A stretch of 60,000 nt of DNA from Liolophura sinensis. Lineage: Eukaryota > Mollusca > Polyplacophora > Chitonida > Chitonidae. The stretch's first letter is position 1. Every line of letters starts with the position of its first letter. The DNA lies in NCBI RefSeq assembly GCF_032854445.1, contig NC_088295.1:7878501-7938500 (forward strand), read 5' to 3'. The position numbers and the translations under genes were made by a program. The notes under the pieces are model-generated. The model was given only the letters and a program-made list of their open reading frames with translations, had not been told where the DNA came from and searched no databases. Of this stretch, positions 1 to 15,100 are shown piece by piece.

Positions 1-105
1 ATGCTGAGAACGTCTGGGTGATGTGCCCACTAGTGTTCCCTCAGTCTTGATCTGTCTGTTTATCATCTGTAGCATGTCTAATAAGTATGTCTTATCCTTC
101 CCTTC
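1..105 (-). CDS. Gene L exon 17, partial (C-terminus)
   Basis: Acceptor gtttcag|GAAGGG opens EGKDKTYLLDMLQMIN, matching EGHDKQYLMRQL at the start of the last exon of gene R. It stays open to the window edge, so the stop codon or a further splice lies outside. Confidence 0.9.
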
Positions 106-3100
106 CTGAAACAATGAAATGTTTTAAATACATGTATTACTTGATAACATAGCTACCTGAACCTTATCTGTCTTTTACATGATCCAAATCCAATGACAAG
201 GTTAAACCGCAATATATGCATGTAATATTACAGTTCCTGTATGAAAGAGATGCCCAAATGATAGAACTACAGTACGTATAAAAGACATGCCCAAATGATA
301 GAACTACAATACGTATAAAGGACATGCCCAAATGATGAAACCACAGTATGTATGAAAGATATGCCCAAATGATAAAACCACAGTATGTATGAAAGATGCC
401 CAAATGATAACCCACAGTATATATAAAAGACATGCCCAAATGATAAAACCACAGTATGTATGAAAGACATGCCCAAATGATAAAACCACAGTATGTATGA
501 AAGACATGCCCAAATGATAACCCACAGTATGTATGAAAGACATGCCCAAATGATAACCCACAGTATGTATGAAAGACATGCCCAAATGATAAAACCACAG
601 TATGTATGAAAGACATGCCCAAATCATAAAACCACAGTATGTATGAAAGACATGCCCAAATCATAAAACCACAGTATGTATGAAAGACATGCCCAAATCA
701 TAAACCACAGTATGTACAATACAAGAACCTACCAAAACTAGCTGATGTTTTAAGAGTGCCACCATCTCCTTATGGCCAATCATTATGATATGCAGATAGT
801 ATGTCCCCACACTGTTAAAAACACAAGAAAAAAAGCAGGTGCCAAACAGGGCAATTAATACCACAAACTCCCCTGAAAGAGAAAAAAAACATCAAAGAAG
901 AGAAGTTATCTTGTGCAGGGATTGCTATCTTTCTGTTATCTAAGTACATATGCAGCCTGGCAAAGATTTATCGATTTTAGAAATACACCATTTTCAAATT
1001 ATCAAGGAAAATGAAAATTTCAGTTTAAAAGTTAAAGTTTGTTAACGCCATATTCACATCCTGTCAACTGAATACAAAGGAAGTGATCAAATGAAAACAG
1101 CACAAATTTCTTTTTAAGACACTTTATGAATTTACATTTTGATCAATCAATTAACAGTTCACATGTTTCCATTTTGTGGAATACTGAAAGTAAGGCCAAT
1201 CCCATTGTGTAAATGGGGTTTACAGGAGACTATTCTATTTTATTCACAGACCTGAACAGAAACTCACCAGAGAACAACGATGATACCGGCCACAAATCCA
1301 GGGGAGGTAATGAAGTCTATAATATCTGCGATTATTCTTTCCTTCGTCTCCCAGTAGTCAATCAGTTCAATGATTACATCATATGCCTTCGACTTTCCGC
1401 GGTATGGCCCACAGTCTTCACTTGGTTCTATGCTGAAAACATATTCAAAGCAATATATTCGTTACAAATTGCGCTACAGCAAGAAAGTTAACACTACAGC
1501 ATGGTACTACTACAGAAGGAAACTTAAACAATACAGTATACCACTGCTACAGAAAGAAACTTAACAATACAGTACGGTGCTGCTACAGACGGAAATTTAA
1601 CAATAGGGCATGCCCCTGCTACAGAAAAATACTAAAAAAAATAGCACGCCACTTCTACAGAAAGAAACTTAACAATACAGCATGGTGCTGCTACAAAAGG
1701 AAACTTAAACAATACAGCATGCCACTGCTACAGAAAGAAACTCAATAAAGCAAGCCACTGCTACAGAAAGAAACTAAACAACATAGGATGCCACTGCCAC
1801 AGCAGGAAAATTAACAATACAGCATGCCAATGTTAAAGAAGGAAACTTTATAACAATACAGCATGCCACTGCTACAGCAGGAAAAGTAACCATACAGCAT
1901 GTCACTGCTACAGAAAGAAACTTAACAATACAGTATACCTCTCCTACAACAACCAGTATTATGAACAAACAAAATACTTGAACTATCGCCATTTGCGCAT
2001 ATATCAACAGTGTATAGGTAGCTGTAATAGTGTGTGTTACAGCTACAGCACTGAACAGTAAACTTACAAAATAATACTGCAGGCCACAGATATAGCTGCT
2101 AGAAGAAAGAAGCAGAAGAGGAAGCCGAGGAAGATGGTGTGAGTTCTGGAAGCTCTCCAAGGTTTCAGCGAGGGACGACAATTCTGCATCACACTCACCT
2201 GAAAACCAGAAAAGATTTTCATTGCAACAACTCTTGAACTGTCTGCCGACTCACAAAATAAAACAATCCACGTCATCACACAGACCAAACCCTGCTGAAC
2301 TAGGTTAAATTCCCTCCATTACAACAAACGCTATCGCAAAATATAAATTGCATCAACAGAGATTATATTTTAAGTATTGTAATTAATTGCAGTGATAACT
2401 GCATGATAACAGCTGCCAATTTTATCATGAAAATACAGATGTATGTCTGGTACACACCTCAATCTCCAGACAAACAGAAAATCATTTTATATCTTCAGAA
2501 AATTGTTACTTAATGATTAAACTTCAAAGCCTGTTAAGCAGGTGTGATAACAATTACAACATGTACATCTTTTACTTGGTTTAAAAAAAAGATAATACAG
2601 TTTTCACTCAAGTGCAGAAGGAAGTTTTGTAATAACTACAATATTACACAGGTATTGATCAGATAAATGCTGACCAACTCACCCTCTTCACATAAAACAT
2701 GATGAACAGTTTGACGATGGTGATCAAGGAGAGAAAGGGACAATAAAAAGTGCCCAGCCTGAAACATCACAACCACAACAACATCAGACCCTCACAAGAA
2801 AATATTGCTTTATATAGTACACAGGGTATAAAGCGCTGACATGAGCTTTCGCAGAAATATGCATATACTATAAGCAAATTTCAACACTTTTGCAACTTAG
2901 CGAACTGACTTTTGCAACTTAGCGAACTGACTTTTGCAACTGACATGAACATGGGTGAAAGAAGGTAGATATACAAACCAGCAGAGAGTCTGAGAGTAGA
3001 TCAGATTCAGTGTGTTTCTTCCAATGTTAAATTCAGGATATGCCAGTCTCTTACAGCAATACTGGGCCATTAGTCTAGGTGAAACATAAACAAAAACACA

Positions 3101-6100
3101 GTTGTTACCAAAGTTTCAGTTACAAATGTTTCAGGGAACAACTGTCCAAGCACATTTTCACGCACAGGAATTTGCCGACATCAGCCAAAACAGATCTTCC
3201 TCATAACCAGCATAAATCACAAAGCTGACAAAGCTGACAAAGCTTCAAACATGGCCTGAACAATTTAATTGCATATTATTATACTTAAATTTTCAGTTTC
3301 TCAAAACAACTCAACTCCACCACAGCAACATGTGTTTTTATCGCAAAAAGATGTAGGCAGATACACACTTTGCCTTATACTGACCTTCTGACAAATTCTA
3401 CCAGGAAAGTAAAGCCCAGGACAAAAACAAAATCCACCAGCACCAGTCTATAAATGCGCTCTCCCATGGCAGTCTCCCAGCACTGTACAAACACATGTAC
3501 AGGAATATTTAGCATATATAAGAACAAATTAATGACACACACAAACTTTCAATTCACATTTCTAATTGCTATTAGGAAAACAACAATAACTGTAATAAAA
3601 AACATAACATGGTGCTTCAAAGTACTTTCCATTAATCTTTCGTGCTGATATAAAGATTAATAATCATGAGTCGTACTGCACAACTCCAACAGATTTCTAG
3701 CCTCTGCCTAATTATTGGGTGATTTCCGCTATATTATTACTCAATCATTGACATAATTGTAGTTTACAGAATGAGGAAACAAGACTAGGCCTGCAGAAAA
3801 GCCGTAGAGTCTGCAAACACTGACACTTATCCCAAAGCTGCAACCACCCATACCAACAAATTGTACCACATGTAGTTAAGTGAAGTTTATTATACAAACT
3901 CCTAATGCACACTTTTTAGACAAATTGTTATACTCACAGGTTCGCATGTACCCTTCTCCATCTCAGTAAGGCTACGGATAGTTTCATTCCCTATGGGCTT
4001 GTGACAGGGCAACTGGTTGAACCAGAAATATACCAGCACACCCAATATAACAGCCTTAAGTAACATCGTCCTGAAAGGTAAAGTTAACACCTGTATTTAT
4101 CATCAATCTCCTCAAATAAAAGCCAACACATGGCGCTACAATTGTTATATACAGAATTATCTGTATTGCTTTGTCGCATTTCACCACCATAACAAACAAA
4201 ATCTGCTTCCAGTACTTCCATAATACATGTAACCTGAAGACATGAAGACTTAATACATATTTATGCAGAAACCTAAAAAAAAAATGAAAAAAAAAAAACA
4301 CACACAGAGCATTCAACACTGTATTCCATATGGTCAAGTTCATGGGTTGATGTAACCAGTGTTCAGCAAAAACCACACCCTTTGCCATGTACATGTACAC
4401 ATGTGTAACTTGTCAGGTATATGTACACGTGTGTAGCTTGCCAGGTGTGTATGTACACGTGTGTAACTTATCAGGTACATGTACATGTGTGTAACTTTTC
4501 AGGTATATGTACCCGTGTGTAATGTGTCAGGTTCATGTACACATCTGTAACTTGTCAGGTTCATGTACCTGTGTGTAACTTGTCAGGTTCATGTACACAT
4601 CTGTAACTTGTCAGGTTCATGTACACATCTGTAACTTGTCAGGTTCATGTACATGTGTGTAACTTGCCAGCTACATGTACACATGTGTAGCTTGCCAGGT
4701 GTATGTACATGTGTGTAACTTATCAGCTACACATACATGTGTGTAACTTGCCAGCTACAAGTACACGTGTGTAACTTGTCAGCTACACGTACGTGTGTAA
4801 CTTGCCAGCTTCATGTACATGTGTGTAACTTGCCATGTAGGTGTACATGTGTGTAACTTGCCAGGTTTATGTACACGTGAGTAACTTGCCAGGTACATGT
4901 ACACGTGAGTAGCTTGCCAGGTACATGTACACATGAGTACCTTGCCAAGTACATGTACACGTGGGTAACTTGCCCTGCTCATGCTGGCTTCCTCTCCGGC
5001 CGTATGTGGGAAGGTCTGGCAGCAACCTGCGGATGGTCGTGGGTTTCCCCTGTGCTGTGCCCGGTTTTCACCCACCATAATGCTGGTTGCCGTCGTATAA
5101 GTGAAATATTCTTGAGTACGGCGTAAAACACCAATCAAATAAATAAATAAATAAATAACTTGTCAGGTACATATACACATGAGTAACATGCTAGGTATAT
5201 GTACACGTGTGTAACTTGCCAGCTATATGTACATGTGAGTAACTTGCAAGCTACATGTACACGTGTGTAACTTGCCAGGTATATGTACATGTGTGTAACT
5301 TGTCAGCTACATGTACATGTGTGTAACTTGTCAGCTACATGTACCTGTGTGTAACGTGTCAGGTATATGTACATGTGTGTAACTTGTCAGGTATATGTAC
5401 ATGTGTGTAACTTGTCAGGTATATGTACATGTGTGTAACTTGCCAGGTACATGTACATGTGTGTAATTTGTCAGCTACATGTGTGTAATTTGCCAGGTAC
5501 AGGTACCTGTGTGTAACTTGTCAGGTACAGGTACCTGTGTACAACTTGCCAGGTATATGTACATGTGTGTAACTTGTCAGGCACATGTACACGTGAGTAA
5601 CTTGTCAGGTATATGTACATGTGTGTAACTTGCCAGGTACATGAACATGTGTGTAACTTGTCAGGTACAATGTACATGTGTGTAACTTGCCAGGTACATG
5701 TACCTGTGTGTAACTTGCCAGGTACATGTACATGTGTGTAACTTGTCAGGTATATGTACCTGTGTGTAACTTGTCAGGTATATGTACCTGTGTGTAATGT
5801 GTCAGGTATATGTACATGTGTGTAACTTGCCAGGTATATGTACCTGTGTGTAACTTGTCAGGTACATGTACCTGTGTGTAACTTGTCAGGTACATGAACC
5901 TGTGTGTAACTTGTCAGGTACAGGTACCTGTGTGTAACTTGTCAGGTATATGTACCTGTGTGTAACTTGCCAGGTACATGTATCTGTGAGTAACTTACCA
6001 GGTATAAGTATACAAATGTTGACTTTAAACCAAAGCCACATTATCCATGCCTATATTTCCACTAGCATCCTCTTGTTTTTTTGTTTGTATTTTTTTTCAG

Positions 6101-9100
6101 GACACAATCTTTGTTGGTTACACAAAGTGATATACAAAAGATTTACGCACAGATTTGTGATTTACAGATCAGTGGGTGAACTTACCTGACCATCGTGAAA
6201 TAGAGCTCAGTCTTGGGCACAACATACCGCTCCAGGTTCCCAATCACAGAGAAGGCAAATGGAATGATGACTAACATGGCAGATATGGTCAGTGGCAGTG
6301 CCATGTCACTGAGGAATGGAATGTCATTCTGTGGAGGAGCACCATAATATGACAGCCTGTCATTAACTCCACATGTAGTCGCAGTGTCCATGTAAGTAAC
6401 CATAGTATGTGTAAGGCTTTATGACCAAAATAATAGTGCCTCAACATTTCATCATCTCATTTTAAACATTGTCTGCTAATTCATATACTGGTACTTGAAT
6501 TGAAACTTCCATTTTCTTGTCACAAAACCTCATTATGCAAAAATATCAAAAAAAATATTTTCTTTACAGAATATTTTCATTTTCACCACAAAAAGTCAAA
6601 AAATTTTCAAACTACCTCATAAATATCATGGTCAACTTAAAAACCAACTGAAGCCTGCTCTACCAGTACCACCGTATTGCTTACACAGTACTTATTTCCA
6701 GCTGTTCTGATACATAAGGTATGCTGATCCCATGATCAGGCCCAGCACAATTACTTTAGACATGAGACACAGTGAGAACCATCAAAGTGCTTACCTCCAG
6801 CTGTTCTGATTGAGACAGGTAATACATAAGGTATGCTGTTCCAATGATCAGACCCAGCACAATTACGTTAGACACAAGACACAGTGAGAACCATCAAAGT
6901 GTTTACCTCAAGCTGTTCTGATTGAGATAGGTAATACATAAGGTAAGCTACTCCAATGATCAGACCCAGCACAATTACGTTAGACACAAGACACAGTGAG
7001 AACCATCAAAGTGTTTACCTCAAGCTGTTCTGATTGAGATAGGTAATACATAAGGTAAGCTACTCCAATGATCAGACCCAGCACAATTACGTTAGACACA
7101 AGACACAGTGAGAACCATCAAAGTGCTTACCTCAAGCTGCTCTGATTGACACAGGTAATACATAAGGTATGCTGATCCAATGATCAGACCCAGCACAATT
7201 ACGTTAGACACAAGACACAGTGAGAACCATAAAAGTGTTTACCTCCAGCTGTTCTGATTGAGATAGGTAATACATAAGGTATGCTGCTCCAATGATCAGA
7301 CCCATCACAATTAGATTAGACATGAGACAGTGAGAACCATCAAAGTGCTTATCTCCAGCTGTTCTAATTGAGACAGGTAAGCTACTCCAATGATCACACC
7401 CAGCACAATTAGGTTAGACACAAGACACAGTGAGAACCATAAAAGTGTTTACCTCAAGCTGTTCTGATTGAGATAGGTAATACATAAGGTAAGCTACTCC
7501 AATGATCAGACCCAGCACAATTACGTTAGACACAAGACACAGTGAGAACCATCAAAGTGCTTACGTCCAGCTGTTCTGATTGACACAGGTAATACATAAG
7601 GTATGCTGATCCAATGATCAGACCCAGCACAATTACGTTAGACACAAGACACAGTGAGAACCATAAAAGTGTTTACCTCCAGCTGTTCTGATTGAGATAG
7701 GTAATACATAAGGTAAGCTACTCCAATGATCAGACCCAGCACAATTACGTTAGACACAAGACACAGTGAGAACCATCAAAGTGCTTACCTCCAGCTGTTC
7801 TGATTGACACAGGTAATACATAAGGTATGCTGTTCCAATGATCAGACCCAGCACAATTACGTTAGACACAAGACACAGTGAGAACCATCAAACTGCTTAC
7901 CTCAAGCTGTTCTGATTGAGACAGGTAATACATAAGGTATGCTGCTCCCATGATCAGATCCAGCATAATTATGTTAGACACAAGACACAGTGAGAACCAT
8001 CAAAGTGCTTACCTCAAGCTGTTCTGATTGACACAGGTAATACATAAGGTATGCTGCTCCCATGATCAGATCCAGCATAATTATGTTAGACAAAAGACAC
8101 AGTGAGAACCATCAAAGTGCTTACCTGGAGCTGTTCTGATTGACACAGGTAATACATAAGGTATGCTGCTCCAATGATCACACCCAGCACAATTACGTTA
8201 GACACGAGACACAGTGAGAACCATCAAAGTGCTTACCTCAAGCTGTTCTGATTGAGACAGGTAATACACCAGGTAAGCGGCTCCAGCGATCAAACCCAGC
8301 ACAATTAGGTTAGACAGAAGGCGAAGAAAAAACCACTTGAAGCGGTCTGACAGTGATCTCACCTGACTGGGGGCAAACCCTGACAGGTACTCCTGAAACA
8401 GGAAACAGCTTACCTCTATGTATTTTTAGTTTGCACAGTGCCACCTACCATTGGTTTATGTTCCAATTACTCTATGTGCATGTTGACCAAAAAAAAAACA
8501 TAATCATTCTTTTTTAAGTAGCATTTCATTCAGGAAATAAAGCAAGTTTAAGTCAATACATACATCAACAAAACAAAGATTACAAGCATTTTATACATTC
8601 AAAATATGAAACTAAAGAGTGTATATGTAAGAGGTGGAGTAGTGAGGTATTTTACATGCACATACACAGAGGTATTTTACATGCACATACACATAGGTAT
8701 TTACATGCACATACACATAGGTATTTACATGCACATACACATACACAGAGGTATTTTACATACACAGAGGTATTTTACATGCACATACAGAGGAATTTTA
8801 CATGAACATACACAGAGGTATTTTACATGCACATACACAGAGGTATTTTACATGAACATACACAGAGGTATTTTACATGCACATACACAGAGGTATTTTA
8901 CATGAACATACACAGAGGTATTTTACATGAACATACACAGAGGTATTTTACATGAACATACACAGAGGTATTTTACATGAACACACACAGAGGTATTTTA
9001 CATGCACATACACAGAGGTATTTTACATGAACACACACAGAGGTATTTTACATGAACATACACAGAGGTATTTTACATGAACATACACAGAGGTATTTTA

Positions 9101-12100
9101 CATGAACATACACAGAGGTATTTTACATGCACATACACAGAGGTATTTTACATGAACATACACAGAGGTATTTTACATGCACATACACAGAGGTATTTTA
9201 CATGAACATACACAGAGGTATTTTACATGCACATACACAAATGTATTTTACATGCACATACAGAGGTATTTTACATGCATATACACAAAGGTATTTTACA
9301 TGAACATACACAGAGGTATTTCACATGCACATACACAGAGGTATTTTATATGCACGTAAACAGCACAATGCTGGTCGCAGTTGTATGAGTGGAATATTCT
9401 TGAGTATGGCATAAAACATCAATCAAATAAATAAATAAATAAATCAATTTACCAGAGAAAGTCCCGCTTAGTAAACACACCTCTGCAGAAGTGCATTACA
9501 AAGGAATTAAATTTTCATTTTATTTTGGTAACATCACTGCACCTTTCATTCACAACACCTCTACATGTCATACTATTGTACTGGTGCTCATTTGTTATAT
9601 ATTTATGTTATCAATGTAAAATATAAAACAAAATCTGGAAAGAACATAGTACCCTAGCCAATACAGCTTGAGGCCAGTGGTTGTGCAGTGATAGCATGAT
9701 AACCTATATGGAGGGGTGGAGCCACCCTACCCTGAGCAAAACAAAATCTGGAAAGAGCATAGTACCCTAGCCAATACAGCTTGAGGCCAGTGGTCGTGCA
9801 GTGATAGCATGATAACCTATATGGAGGGGTGCCACCCTACCCTGAGCAAAACAAAATCTGGAAAGAGCATAGTACCCTAGCTAATACAGCTTGAGGCCAG
9901 TGGTCGTGCAGTGATAGCATGATAACCTATATGGAGGGGTGGAGCCACCCTACCCTGAGCAAAACAAAATCTGGAAAGAGCATAGTACCCGAGCCAATAC
10001 AGCTTGAGGCCAGTGGTCGTGCAGTGATAGCACGATAACCTATATGGAGGGGTGGAGCCACCCTACCCTGAGCAAAACAAAATCTGGAAAGAGCATAGTA
10101 CCCTAGCCAATACAGCTTGAGGCCAGTGGTCGTGCAGTGATAGCATGATAACCTATATGGAGGGGTGGAGCCACCCTACCCTGAGCAAAACAAAATCTGG
10201 AAAGAGCATAGTACCCGAGCCAATACAGCTTGAGGCCAGTGGTCGTGCAGTGATAGCATGATAACCTATATGGAGGGGTGGAGCCACCCTACCCTGAGCA
10301 AAACAAAATCTGGAAAGAGCATAGTACCCGAGCCAATACAGCTTGAGGCCAGTGGTCGTGCAGTGATAGCATGATAACCTATATGGAGGGGTGGAGCCAC
10401 CCTACCCTGAGCAAAACAAAATCTGGAAAGAGCATAGTACCCTAGCTAATACAGCTTGAGGCCAGTGGTCGTGCAGTGATAGCATGATAACCTATATGGA
10501 GGGGTGGAGCCACCCTACCCTGAGCAAAACAAAATCTGGAAAGAGCATAGTACCCGAGCCAATACAGCTTGAGGCCAGTGGTCGTGCAGTGATAGCACGA
10601 TAACCTATATGGAGGGGTGGAGCCACCCTACCCTGAGCAAAACAAAATCTGGAAAGAGCATAGTACCCTAGCCAATACAGCTTGAGGCCAGTGGTCGTGC
10701 AGTGATAGCATGATAACCTATATGGAGGGGTGGAGCCACCCTACCCTGAGCAAAACAAAATCTGGAAAGAGCACAGTACCCTAGCTAATACAGCTTGAGG
10801 CCAGTGGTCGTGCAGTGATAGCATGATAACCTATATGGAGGGGTGGAGCCACCCTACCCTGAGCAAAACAAAATCTGGAAAGAGCATAGTACCCTAGCTA
10901 ATACAGCTTGAGGCCAGTGGTTGTGCAGTGATAGCATGATAACCTATATGGAGGGGTGGAGCCACCCTACCCTGAGCAAAACAAAATCTGGAAAGAGCAT
11001 AGTACCCGAGCTAATACAGCTTGAGGCCAGTGGTCGTGCAGTGATAGCATGATAACCTATATGGAGGGGTGGAGCCACCCTACCCTGAGCAAAACAAAAT
11101 CTGGAAAGAGCATAGTACCCTAGCTAATACAGCTTGAGGCCAGTGGTTGTGCAGTGATAGCATGATAACCTATATGGAGGGGTGGAGCCACCCTACCCTG
11201 AGCAAAACAAAATCTGGAAAGAGCATAGTACCCTAGCCAATACAGCTTGAGGCCAGTGGTCGTGCAGTGATAGCATGATAACCTATATGGAGGGGTGGAG
11301 CCACCCTACCCTGAGCAAAACAAAATCTGGAAAGAGCATAGTACCCTAGCTAATACAGCTTGAGGCCAGTGGTCGTGCAGTGATAGCATGATAACCTATA
11401 TGGAGGGGTGGAGCCACCCTACCCTGAGCAAAACAAAATCTGGAAAGAGCATAGTACCCGAGCCAATACAGCTTGAGGCCAGTGGTCGTGCAGTGATAGC
11501 ATGATAACCTATATGGAGGGGTGGAGCCACCCTACCCTGAGCAAAACAAAATCTGGAAAGAGCATAGTACCCGAGCCAATACAGCTTGAGGCCAGTGGTC
11601 GTGCAGTGATAGCATGATAACCTATATGGGGGGGTGGAGCCACCCTACCCTGAGCAAAACAAAATCTGGAAAGAGCATAGTACCCTAGCTAATACAGCTT
11701 GAGGCCAGTGGTCGTGCAGTGATAGCATGATAACCTATATGGAGGGGTGGAGCCACCCTACCCTGAGCAAAACAAAATCTGGAAAGAGCATAGTACCCGA
11801 GCCAATACAGCTTGAGGCCAGTGGTCGTGCAGTGATAGCATGATAACCTATATGGAGGGGTGGAGCCACCCTACCCTGAGCAAAACAAAATCTGGAAAGA
11901 GCATAGTACCCTAGCCAATACAGCTTGAGGCCAGTGGTTGTGCAGTGATAGCACGATAACCTATATGGAGGGGTGGAGCCACCCTACCCTGAGCAAAACA
12001 AAATCTGGAAAGAGCATAGTACCCTAGCCAATACAGCTTGAGGCCAGTGGTCGTGCAGTGATAGCACGATAACCTATATGGAGGGGTGGAGCCACCCTAC

Positions 12101-15100
12101 CCTGAGCAAAACAAAATCTGGAAAGAGCATAGTACCCTAGCCAATACAGCTTGAGGCCAGTGGTCGTGCAGTGATAGCATGATAACCTATATGGAGGGGT
12201 GGAGCCACCCTACCCTGAGCAAAACAAAATCTGGAAAGAGCATAGTACCCGAGCCAATACAGCTTGAGGCCAGTGGTCGTGCAGTGATAGCATGATAACC
12301 TATATGGAGGGGTGGAGCCACCCTACCCTGAGCAAAACAAAATCTGGAAAGAGCATAGTACCCGAGCCAATACAGCTTGAGGCCAGTGGTCGTGCAGTGA
12401 TAGCATGATAACCTATATGGAGGGGTGGAGCCACCCTACCCTGAGCAAAACAAAATCTGGAAAGAGCATAGTACCCTAGCTAATACAGCTTGAGGCCAGT
12501 GGTCGTGCAGTGATAGCATGATAACCTATATGGAGGGGTGGAGCCACCCTACCCTGAGCAAAACAAAATCTGGAAAGAGCATAGTACCCGAGCCAATACA
12601 GCTTGAGGCCAGTGGTCGTGCAGTGATAGCACGATAACCTATATGGAGGGGTGGAGCCACCCTACCCTGAGCAAAACAAAATCTGGAAAGAGCATAGTAC
12701 CCTAGCCAATACAGCTTGAGGCCAGTGGTCGTGCAGTGATAGCATGATAACCTATATGGAGGGGTGGAGCCACCCTACCCTGAGCAAAACAAAATCTGGA
12801 AAGAGCATAGTACCCTAGCTAATACAGCTTGAGGCCAGTGGTTGTGCAGTGATAGCATGATAACCTATATGGAGGGGTGGAGCCACCCTACCCTGAGCAA
12901 AACAAAATCTGGAAAGAGCATAGTACCCTAGCTAATACAGCTTGAGGCCAGTGGTTGTGCAGTGATAGCATGATAACCTATATGGAGGGGTGGAGCCACC
13001 CTACCCTGAGCAAAACAAAATCTGGAAAGAGCATAGTACCCGAGCTAATACAGCTTGAGGCCAGTGGTCGTGCAGTGATAGCATGATAACCTATATGGAG
13101 GGGTGTAGCCACCCTACCCTGAGCAAAACAAAATCTGGAAAGAGCATAGTACCCTAGCTAATACAGCTTGAGGCCAGTGGTTGTGCAGTGATAGCATGAT
13201 AACCTATATGGAGGGGTGGAGCCACCCTACCCTGAGCAAAACAAAATCTGGAAAGAGCATAGTACCCTAGCCAATACAGCTTGAGGCCAGTGGTCGTGCA
13301 GTGATAGCACGATAACCTATATGGAGGGGTGGAGCCACCCTACCCTGAGCAAAACAAAATCTGGAAAGAGCATAGTACCCTAGCTAATACAGCTTGAGGC
13401 CAGTGGTTGTGCAGTGATAGCATGATAACCTATATGGAGGGGTGGAGCCACCCTACCCTGAGCAAAACAAAATCTGGAAAGAGCATAGTACCCTAGCCAA
13501 TACAGCTTGAGGCCAGTGGTCGTCCAGTGATAGCACGATAACCTATATGGAGGGGTGGAGCCACCCTACCCTGAGCAAAACAAAATCTGGAAAGAGCATA
13601 GTACCCTAGCTAATACAGCTTGAGGCCAGTGGTTGTGCAGTGATAGCATGATAACCTATATGGAGGGGTGGAGCCACCCTACCCTGAGCAAAACAAAATC
13701 TGGAAAGAGCATAGTACCCGAGCCAATACAGCTTGAGGCCAGTGGTCGTGCAGTGATAGCATGATAACCTATATGGAGGGGTGGAGCCACCCTACCCTGA
13801 GCAAAACAAAATCTGGAAAGAGCATAGTACCCGAGCCAATACAGCTTGAGGCCAGTGGTCGTGCAGTGATAGCATGATAACCTATATGGAGGGGTGGAGC
13901 CACCCTACCCTGAGCAAAACAAAATCTGGAAAGAGCATAGTACCCGAGCCAATACAGCTTGAGGCCAGTGGTCGTGCAGTGATAGCATGATAACCTATAT
14001 GGAGGGGTGGAGCCACCCTACCCTGAGCAAAACAAAATCTGGAAAGAGCATAGTACCCTAGCTAATACAGCTTGAGGCCAGTGGTCGTGCAGTGATAGCA
14101 TGATAACCTATATGGAGGGGTGGAGCCACCCTACCCTGAGCAAAACAAAATCTGGAAAGAGCATAGTACCCGAGCCAATACAGCTTGAGGCCAGTGGTCG
14201 TGCAGTGATAGCACGATAACCTATATGGAGGGGTGGAGCCACCCTACCCTGAGCAAAACAAAATCTGGAAAGAGCATAGTACCCTAGCCAATACAGCTTG
14301 AGGCCAGTGGTCGTGCAGTGATAGCATGATAACCTATATGGAGGGGTGGAGCCACCCTACCCTGAGCAAAACAAAATCTGGAAAGAGCATAGTACCCTAG
14401 CTAATACAGCTTGAGGCCAGTGGTCGTGCAGTGATAGCATGATAACCTATATGGAGGGGTGGAGCCACCCTACCCTGAGCAAAACAAAATCTGGAAAGAG
14501 CATAGTACCCTAGCTAATACAGCTTGAGGCCAGTGGTTGTGCAGTGATAGCATGATAACCTATATGGAGGGGTGGAGCCACCCTACCCTGAGCAAAACAA
14601 AATCTGGAAAGAGCATAGTACCCGAGCTAATACAGCTTGAGGCCAGTGGTCGTGCAGTGATAGCATGATAACCTATATGGAGGGGTGTAGCCACCCTACC
14701 CTGAGCAAAACAAAATCTGGAAAGAGCATAGTACCCTAGCTAATACAGCTTGAGGCCAGTGGTTGTGCAGTGATAGCATGATAACCTATATGGAGGGGTG
14801 GAGCCACCCTACCCTGAGCAAAACAAAATCTGGAAAGAGCATAGTACCCTAGCCAATACAGCTTGAGGCCAGTGGTCGTGCAGTGATAGCATGATAACCT
14901 ATATGGAGGGGTGGAGCCACTCTACCCTGAGCAAAACAAAATCTGGAAAGAGCATAGTACCCTAGCTAATACAGCTTGAGGCCAGTGGTCGTGCAGTGAT
15001 AGCATGATAACCTATATGGAGGGGTGGAGCCACCCTACCCTGAGCAAAACAAAATCTGGAAAGAGCATAGTACCCGAGCCAATACAGCTTGAGGCCAGTG

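Noticed and set aside
164-664. 166-residue repeat protein on the minus strand
   Set aside because: Translation of the 34-38 bp intronic array; frame changes with unit length.
6690-8236. Fourteen alternative TM3 exons of gene L
   Set aside because: The units lack any acceptor at the exon boundary and miss the 5' half of exon 8, so they cannot act as ordinary cassette exons.
8606-9359. His/Tyr-rich repeat proteins
   Set aside because: Direct read-through of the 25 bp minisatellite in a gene L intron.
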